A stretch of DNA of 64,000 nt, taken from Paenibacillus sp. FSL R7-0204. GTDB lineage: Bacteria > Bacillota > Bacilli > Paenibacillales > Paenibacillaceae. The stretch's first letter is position 1. Every line of letters starts with the position of its first letter. Made by a program: the position numbers and the translations under genes. The stretch covers positions 7,538,660-7,602,659 of the forward strand of contig NZ_JBBOCA010000001.1 in the NCBI RefSeq assembly GCF_038002225.1, given 5' to 3'. Positions 59,311-64,000 of the stretch are shown here, one piece after another. The notes below the pieces were generated by a model. That model was not told the DNA's origin, did no database searches, and saw only the letters and a program-made list of their open reading frames with translations.

Positions 59311-60864
59311 TTATTTGGCGGCCAGAAAAGCGTCGAGCTGACTCTGAATTTCCGTAATCACAGCGTCCAGGCCTGCGGCCTTCAGCTTGCTGTTCATCTC
59401 CTTCAGGACCGGCTCAGGGTCCTTTTCTCCGGAGAACAGGGTATTCTTATACTGCTTCGTGATGTTGATCAGCGCCCCGATCTGCGACTGCACCTTAGTT
59501 GAATCGAACACAAACCCGATGACCGGTGAAATATTCGAATTCTTATTCCAGTCTGTATAGAGCTGCACGCGCTTCGGATCTTCATCCTTATTTAGGTAGT
59601 TCAACAGCACATTGCCGATCATCCAGGAGGATACGGAGTTATAGCCGCTGTCCGCAATGAACTCTACGGTATTGTTCTCCAGCTTCTTGTAGTGCTTGCC
59701 CTCAATGCCGAAGGTCAGCAGGTTGTAGAGCACCGGATCGGTGTGAATCAGGTTCATGAACATCATGGCCCGCTCGGGGTTCTTCGAGGTTCTGGAGATG
59801 GCGAGCATCGAGCCCTGCAGACTCTTGGTGCTGACCTGAACAGGCAGCAGCGTCTTGATGATCATCGGCTTCTCGGCGAGCCGGGTCCAGTCATTGGTGG
59901 AGGTCGGATTCATGTTGCCGTAGACGAACCAGGCTTTGCCGCTTTTGACCGCATCCTTCAGCTCGGTCTTGTCTGTAGCTCCGTTCTTGTTGATATAGCC
60001 CGCTTCATACCAGCTGCGGATCAGCTTCAGCCGCTGCGTCATGGCCGGCGTGTCATATTCGTTGAACACCTTCATGGTCTTGTAATCCAGCAGGGTCGGG
60101 ATATCATTGCTGCCGTCTAAGTCCTCGCTGTCAGGATACGCAGTGAACCAGTGCAGGCTGTCGGTATGGTTCATGAACAGCGGAGAGAGGGCCGGCTCCT
60201 TCTCCTTAATCGTCTTCAGCATCGGTTCAATATCCTCCAGCTTCTGGAGGCTGTTCACATCGAAGCCGTATTTATCCACAATCGCCTTGTCAAAAGCGAA
60301 CCCGACCGACTGCCCCAGCTCCTTCTCGGTTGGAACCGCATACAAATGTCCGTTGACGGTAGCTGCCTGCAGGTAAGCGGGATTGATCTGTGCCTTCGTC
60401 TCCTTGGCATAGGTGTCCAGCAGCTCCTCCAGCGGCAGATACGCCCCCTTCGCGGCGTTGGTCATGAAGTTCCAGGTATAGACCATATCGAACACCTCGC
60501 CGGACTGGATCATCAGGTTGACCTTGTCAGCCGGTTTATCCCAGCTCAGCTGGTTAATCTTGATTGTGGCATTGATTTTGTCCTTCAGATAAGCATTGAT
60601 CTCCTGCTCCACGGACGCCACGTCCTTATCCGGCCCGCCGGGCAGATACAGGGACAGCTCCACCGGCTCAAGCGCATCCGGCGCTTTGGTCCCGGGCGCT
60701 TCCGTTGCTGTAGCTTCCTTCGTTGCTGCCGGAGCTGTGGTACTCTCTCCCGTTTTCTCTGTAGGCGCAGCCGTATTGTTGTTATTGCCGGAGCATCCGG
60801 CCAGGGTGAACCCCGCCATAAGCACAAATGACAGCAGCAGACCTGTGACTTTTTTACTTGCCAT
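59311..60864 (-). CDS. Carbohydrate ABC transporter substrate-binding lipoprotein
   Basis: 517 residues, ATG with GGGGAGGAAAA upstream. Lipoprotein signal GLLLSFVLMAGFTLAGCSGN with lipobox Cys at about 24, then a Thr/Ala/Glu-rich linker. Belongs to the large solute-binding family 1 (LplA-like) of Paenibacillus, usually for oligosaccharides. It follows the two permease genes on the same strand. There is no ATPase gene nearby, as is usual for this class, which shares an MsmX-type ATPase. Confidence 0.92.
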   Translation of the reverse strand: MASKKVTGLLLSFVLMAGFTLAGCSGNNNNTAAPTEKTGESTTAPAATKEATATEAPGTKAPDALEPVELSLYLPGGPDKDVASVEQEINAYLKDKINATIKINQLSWDKPADKVNLMIQSGEVFDMVYTWNFMTNAAKGAYLPLEELLDTYAKETKAQINPAYLQAATVNGHLYAVPTEKELGQSVGFAFDKAIVDKYGFDVNSLQKLEDIEPMLKTIKEKEPALSPLFMNHTDSLHWFTAYPDSEDLDGSNDIPTLLDYKTMKVFNEYDTPAMTQRLKLIRSWYEAGYINKNGATDKTELKDAVKSGKAWFVYGNMNPTSTNDWTRLAEKPMIIKTLLPVQVSTKSLQGSMLAISRTSKNPERAMMFMNLIHTDPVLYNLLTFGIEGKHYKKLENNTVEFIADSGYNSVSSWMIGNVLLNYLNKDEDPKRVQLYTDWNKNSNISPVIGFVFDSTKVQSQIGALINITKQYKNTLFSGEKDPEPVLKEMNSKLKAAGLDAVITEIQSQLDAFLAAK

Positions 60865-60916
60865 ACTTTTTCCTCCCCTTGATGGACAAATATATGCTAA
60901 TCGGTAGGTTCCGAGG

Positions 60917-61810
60917 TTAGCCTTTGATAGAGCCGAGCGTCAGTCCTTTGATGAAATACCGCTGGAAGAACGGATAGGCCAGTACAATCGGCCCGATGCC
61001 GATCAGCGCCATTGCCATACGGATCGTTTCCCCCGGTAATTTGGCCAGCTCGGTGGCCGAGCCTTGAATGAGTGCCCCGTTGCGGCTCAGGTAGTCTGCC
61101 TGGGAGATCATTTTGTACATGAGATATTGGAGGGAATAGAGGTCTGTGTCGGTAATGAAAATCATGCTGTTAAACCAGTCATTCCAGTAATGCAGCGTGT
61201 TAAAGAGCCCAATGGTCGCGAAGACCGGCAGAGACAGCGGGAAAACAATCCGGAAGAACGTCCTTAGCTCCCCCGCTCCGTCAATGGTAGAGGCTTCAAT
61301 CAGCGCGGGCGGCACGCTCATCTGGAAGTATGTCTTCATGATCAGCACATTGAATGGGGACAGCAGCATCGGCACTACCAGCGCCCAGATGGAGTTCTTG
61401 AGGTCCAGCACCTGAGTGTAGACCATATACCACGGCACCAGCCCGCCGCCGAACAGCATGGTGAAAAAGATCAGAAAAGCGAACACCCCCCGGTACCGGA
61501 AATCCGCCCGCGATATCGGATACGCATACAGGGAAGAGAGGAACACACTGGCCAGCGTTCCGGTGATCGTGACGAAGAACGAGATGCCATAGGCCCGCAG
61601 CACCACACTGTAATCCTTGAATATATAGGTGTAAGCCTCCAGGCTAAGCTTCTCCGGAAAGAACTGATAGCCATTACGGACGATGTAATCGTAATCAGTT
61701 ATGGAGATCATGAACACAAGTACAATCGGCAGCAGGCAGGCCAGGGACAGGATGATAAAAATAATATGGAGGAGAACGTTAGTAAATCGGGATATTTCGT
61801 TATTAGCCAC
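60917..61810 (-). CDS. Carbohydrate ABC transporter permease (LplC/YtcP-type)
   Basis: 297 residues with a GTG start, AAGGAGTGG upstream. Six hydrophobic helices; the coupling loop EASTIDGAGELRTFFRIVFP is the EAA motif of MalG-type permeases. It pairs with the upstream permease to make the sugar channel. Fifty-two bases separate it from the binding-protein gene. Confidence 0.93.
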   Translation of the reverse strand: MANNEISRFTNVLLHIIFIILSLACLLPIVLVFMISITDYDYIVRNGYQFFPEKLSLEAYTYIFKDYSVVLRAYGISFFVTITGTLASVFLSSLYAYPISRADFRYRGVFAFLIFFTMLFGGGLVPWYMVYTQVLDLKNSIWALVVPMLLSPFNVLIMKTYFQMSVPPALIEASTIDGAGELRTFFRIVFPLSLPVFATIGLFNTLHYWNDWFNSMIFITDTDLYSLQYLMYKMISQADYLSRNGALIQGSATELAKLPGETIRMAMALIGIGPIVLAYPFFQRYFIKGLTLGSIKG

Positions 61811-61856
61811 GGATTTCCACTCCTTCTACAGGGTACGTGCGCCGCCTGACTTTTAG

Positions 61857-62846
61857 CTAGAAAACCGCCTGATCCTTATCAACCTTGCGCACGATCCAGT
61901 TCGAGCCGAGGACCAGGAAAAAGCCGACCACCGATTGGTATAATCCGGCTGCTGCGGACATCCCCAGGTTACCCATATTAATCAGCGCGTTATAGACGTA
62001 GGTGTCGATGACCAGTGTGGTCGGGTACAGCGCCCCGGAGTTCAGTGTCGTCTGGTAGAACAGCCCGAAGTCGGAACGGAAGATGCCCCCGATCGCCAGA
62101 ATCGTTGTAATAATAATGACCGGCCGGATGAGCGGAATCGTGATGTGCAGAATCTGCTTCCACTTGCTGGCACCGTCGATCAGAGCCGCTTCATAGTACT
62201 CGTTGTCAATGCCGATGATCGCCGCCAGATAGATGACACAGCCATAGCCCACCCCTTTCCAGAGATTAATCAGCGGCAGAATGAACGGCCAATACTTCGG
62301 CTCCGAATACCAGCTGAGCTCATCCAGCCCGAACAGGGCGAAGACCCCTTTATTGATGAAACCGTATTCAACATTCAGAAAAGCGAATACCAGATAGCTC
62401 ACCACCACCATCGACAGGAAGTAGGGGAAGAACATGATGCTCTGATAGAATTTGGCGGCCAGCTTGTTCCTCAGCTCATTCAGGGCCACCGCGATGGATA
62501 CGGCGAAGAGCAGATTGAGCACAATGAACACGAAGTTGTAGAGCACCGTATTGCGTGTGATAATCCAGGCATCCGAGGTGGCGAACAGGAATTTGAAGTT
62601 ATCCAGCCCCACCCACGGACTGCCGAGAATCCCGTCTACATAGTTGATGTTCTTGAACGCAATCACAATTCCGAACATCGGCAGATAGTTGTTGATCAGT
62701 AAAAATACTACGCCCGGCAGCAGCATCAGCAGCAGTATCTTATGCTTCAGCAGATGCTTCAGCCTGTGTCTCTTCTGCGTGTTCCGGCCTACAGGCAAGC
62801 TGCTGCCACCTGTACCCGCCACACTTCTCTTCGTCTTCATAACCAT
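61857..62846 (-). CDS. Carbohydrate ABC transporter permease (LplB/YteP-type)
   Basis: 329 residues from the ATG at 62846 with GGGAGGCGG upstream; the frame extends to 62933 without support. A basic N-terminal tail of about 40 residues precedes the first helix (KILLLMLLPGVVFLLI). The EAA loop is EAALIDGASKWKQILHITIP. First gene of the transporter operon. A conserved 28-bp element lies 85 bp upstream. Confidence 0.93.
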   Translation of the reverse strand: MVMKTKRSVAGTGGSSLPVGRNTQKRHRLKHLLKHKILLLMLLPGVVFLLINNYLPMFGIVIAFKNINYVDGILGSPWVGLDNFKFLFATSDAWIITRNTVLYNFVFIVLNLLFAVSIAVALNELRNKLAAKFYQSIMFFPYFLSMVVVSYLVFAFLNVEYGFINKGVFALFGLDELSWYSEPKYWPFILPLINLWKGVGYGCVIYLAAIIGIDNEYYEAALIDGASKWKQILHITIPLIRPVIIITTILAIGGIFRSDFGLFYQTTLNSGALYPTTLVIDTYVYNALINMGNLGMSAAAGLYQSVVGFFLVLGSNWIVRKVDKDQAVF

Positions 62847-62930
62847 TGTCTTCCGCCTCCCGGTTCCTTCAGCAGTCCCTCTCTTCCCTGACTTCAGTGT
62901 ACCCGCAGGAGGCCCCATGCTAAATAAGGC

Positions 62931-62958
62931 CATCTATAATAAAAGTTCAAAATCCTAC
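62931..62958 (-). promoter_or_regulatory. Conserved promoter-proximal element upstream of the transporter operon
   Basis: Twin of the element at 55643-55670 (23 of 28 identical). On the minus strand GTAGGATTTTGAACTT is followed by ATTATAGA, with TATAGA as a possible -10 and no good -35, which suggests an activator-dependent promoter (AraC-type activators are common partners). Confidence 0.65.
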
Positions 62959-63071
62959 GGAGTTTGGAAGGGCCTCGCTTCTGCTTCTGGACATCTGCGA
63001 ATTCAGGGGCAGTAATGCTCCCCGTGCTCCCTTCTAGATTGCATCCCGCCCACGCATCTTCGCGGCAACGC

Positions 63072-63096
63072 ATTGTGCTCGGTTTTTCACATACAT
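63072..63096. repeat. Hairpin-family unit
   Basis: TTGTGCTCGGTTTTTCACATAC resembles the units at 50241-50372 (core CGGTTTTTC), placed 70 bp before the GTTGCA array as part of a composite repeat block. Confidence 0.5.
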
Positions 63097-63141
63097 TTTG
63101 TCCACTCGCCTTCTCACCGGCCGCTTTTAAGGAGCAGTAAT

Positions 63142-63320
63142 GTTGCACTTGTGGCAGGATTCACCTATACCTTTTACTGGTTGCAAGTACAATGTTGCAT
63201 TATTTGCACAAATTTCGGTGCTTCGAGCAAGTTAGCACTGAATTTGTTGCAGTTCGTGCAGGATTTCAGCATTGACCGCTTCTTTGGGGCAGTATTTGTT
63301 GCACTTATTGCAGGATTCCT
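63142..63320 (+). repeat. GTTGCA array, four units
   Basis: Units start at 63142, 63194, 63246 and 63298, three steps of exactly 52 bp. Orientation is the same as at 50.0 kb; the flank CTCACCGGCCGC and the sequence between units 2 and 3 (GAGCAAGTTAGC) are shared with the other loci. It lies between the transporter operon and the collagen-like gene. Confidence 0.9.
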
Positions 63321-63364
63321 CTTAAAATGTTACTGCCGAAAATCATAATTTCCTAAACAGCAAC

Positions 63365-63404
63365 AAAAAAGGCGCTCCACAATGATTGCTGTGGAACGCT
63401 CTTT
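63365..63404 (-). terminator. Intrinsic terminator of the collagen-like gene
   Basis: On the minus strand GCG-T-TCCACA pairs with TGTGGA-GCGC around an 8-base loop, followed by six T. Confidence 0.8.
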
Positions 63405-63438
63405 TGGCTGAGCTGATGGGTCTATCCGCCTGCCGGGA

Positions 63439-64000
63439 CTAGGTCAGTCTGTGAACAGACCATACGACCCCCGACGAGGAGCCGCCAAGATCAAGCGGAA
63501 TAGTTAATCCGTCTGCTACATAGAACAGTCCGATTACATCGCCTGCTGTCAGTTCAACTTCACCTGCCAATGTTACCGTACCATTACCAAGGATTGTTCG
63601 CAGAGACAGCAGAAGCGCAATGTTAACATTCAGCAGCGGGAACAATCCGGTTACCAGATCTGTCACTGTCGGGGATGTTCTCCGCACTACAAAAGCCGGA
63701 TCAATTCCCGCTCCCAATGCAACGGAGATGGCAGCCGTAGTGCTGTAGTTAATGGTTGCTTCAAACGAATATCTGCCGGATACCGGTATCGTGTAGTTGC
63801 CCGTAGTCTCATTAAATGTCGCACTATCATAGTACGGCGTAGTCACAGTCCAGCCTGTAAGCTGCGTACTGGCCGAGGCGGAGAACGTTGGCAGGAAGGC
63901 GGAGAATCCTTCTGTTGCAATATTCGGGCCGGTTGCTCCGGTCACTCCTACTCCCGTTGCCCCAGTCGCCCCGGTCACTCCTACTCCCGTTGCTCCAGTC
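63439..64000 (-). CDS. Collagen-like surface protein, C-terminal part (partial)
   Basis: The frame is still open at the window edge, so the N-terminus lies beyond it. The visible part has Gly-X-Thr collagen-like triplets (GATGVGVTGATG) followed by a C-terminal domain of about 150 residues (NYTIPVSGRYSFEATINYST ... GLFYVADGLTIPLDLGG) with the BclA/C1q-like jelly-roll look. Such proteins form trimeric filaments on spores or cells of Bacillota. A terminator follows at 63365-63404. Confidence 0.85.
   Translation of the reverse strand, partial: TGATGVGVTGATGATGVGVTGATGPNIATEGFSAFLPTFSASASTQLTGWTVTTPYYDSATFNETTGNYTIPVSGRYSFEATINYSTTAAISVALGAGIDPAFVVRRTSPTVTDLVTGLFPLLNVNIALLLSLRTILGNGTVTLAGEVELTAGDVIGLFYVADGLTIPLDLGGSSSGVVWSVHRLT

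Overview
The window looks like chromosomal DNA of a Paenibacillus-type spore-forming Bacillota. The reasons are strong AGGAGG-type ribosome binding sites, frequent TTG/GTG starts, SigA-like promoters, CtsR-type heat-shock operators, many ABC importers with lipoprotein binding proteins, copper-amine-oxidase-like stalk-domain proteins and a collagen-like surface protein. No rRNA, tRNA, CRISPR array or prophage block was seen. One complete insertion sequence is present.

Layout. 0-5 kb: the end of an ECF sigma factor with its anti-sigma partner, then a response regulator / histidine kinase / lipoprotein operon. 5-13.9 kb: mostly single genes (SUKH, an XRE regulator fused to a DnaA N-terminal domain, DUF4037, DegV, S66 peptidase, AI-2E-type permease, SDR). 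13.9-19.4 kb: a five-gene oligopeptide ABC importer. 19.4-25.3 kb: cyclophilin, a two-domain glycosyltransferase, a pair of tiny overlapping genes that resembles the split SigO/RsoA sigma factor, a MerR regulator fused to a GGDEF-like domain, and a metallo-beta-lactamase-fold hydrolase. 25.8-30.5 kb: a stress operon hsp20 - J-domain protein - clpB with a recognisable promoter and CtsR operators. 30.5-38 kb: acetyltransferases, a MocR-like regulator that lacks its PLP lysine, a WYL regulator divergent from a VOC gene, and an alkylation-repair operon ada-ogt-alkA. 38-42 kb: a decayed phosphotransferase gene, two stalk-domain secreted proteins and an IS256-family element. 42-47 kb: a SWIM-domain gene translationally coupled to a SWI2/SNF2 ATPase. 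48-49.7 kb: hflX behind a promoter, a 12-codon leader ORF and a terminator, which looks like ribosome-mediated attenuation. 50.4-62.8 kb: a carbohydrate-utilisation locus on the minus strand (two permeases, binding protein, large secreted glycoside-hydrolase-like protein, GH3, GH88/105 and a 707-residue protein). 63.4 kb to the end: a collagen-like protein, cut by the window edge.

The most unusual signal lies between genes. At least four unrelated short motif families occur in arrays with an almost constant spacing of 50-52 bp, about five helical turns. They lie at about 25.7, 32.8, 34.5, 40.6/42.1, 50.1-50.4 and 63.1-63.3 kb. Two arrays have a forward-forward-reverse-reverse layout, one is a set of perfect hairpins with a compensatory base change, and one family (GTTGCA...TGCAGG) recurs as four units at three loci. 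The IS256 element has jumped into one of these arrays and left an 8-bp target duplication. I know of no assigned function for such arrays.

How genes work together: the sugar locus would import an oligosaccharide, trim it with GH88/105 and GH3 enzymes, and use the secreted 1155-residue enzyme outside the cell. Its transporter and GH3 transcripts share a 28-bp promoter-proximal sequence (23 of 28 identical). The ada operon groups sensing and repair of methylated DNA. The hsp20/J-protein/clpB operon groups aggregate binding and disaggregation.
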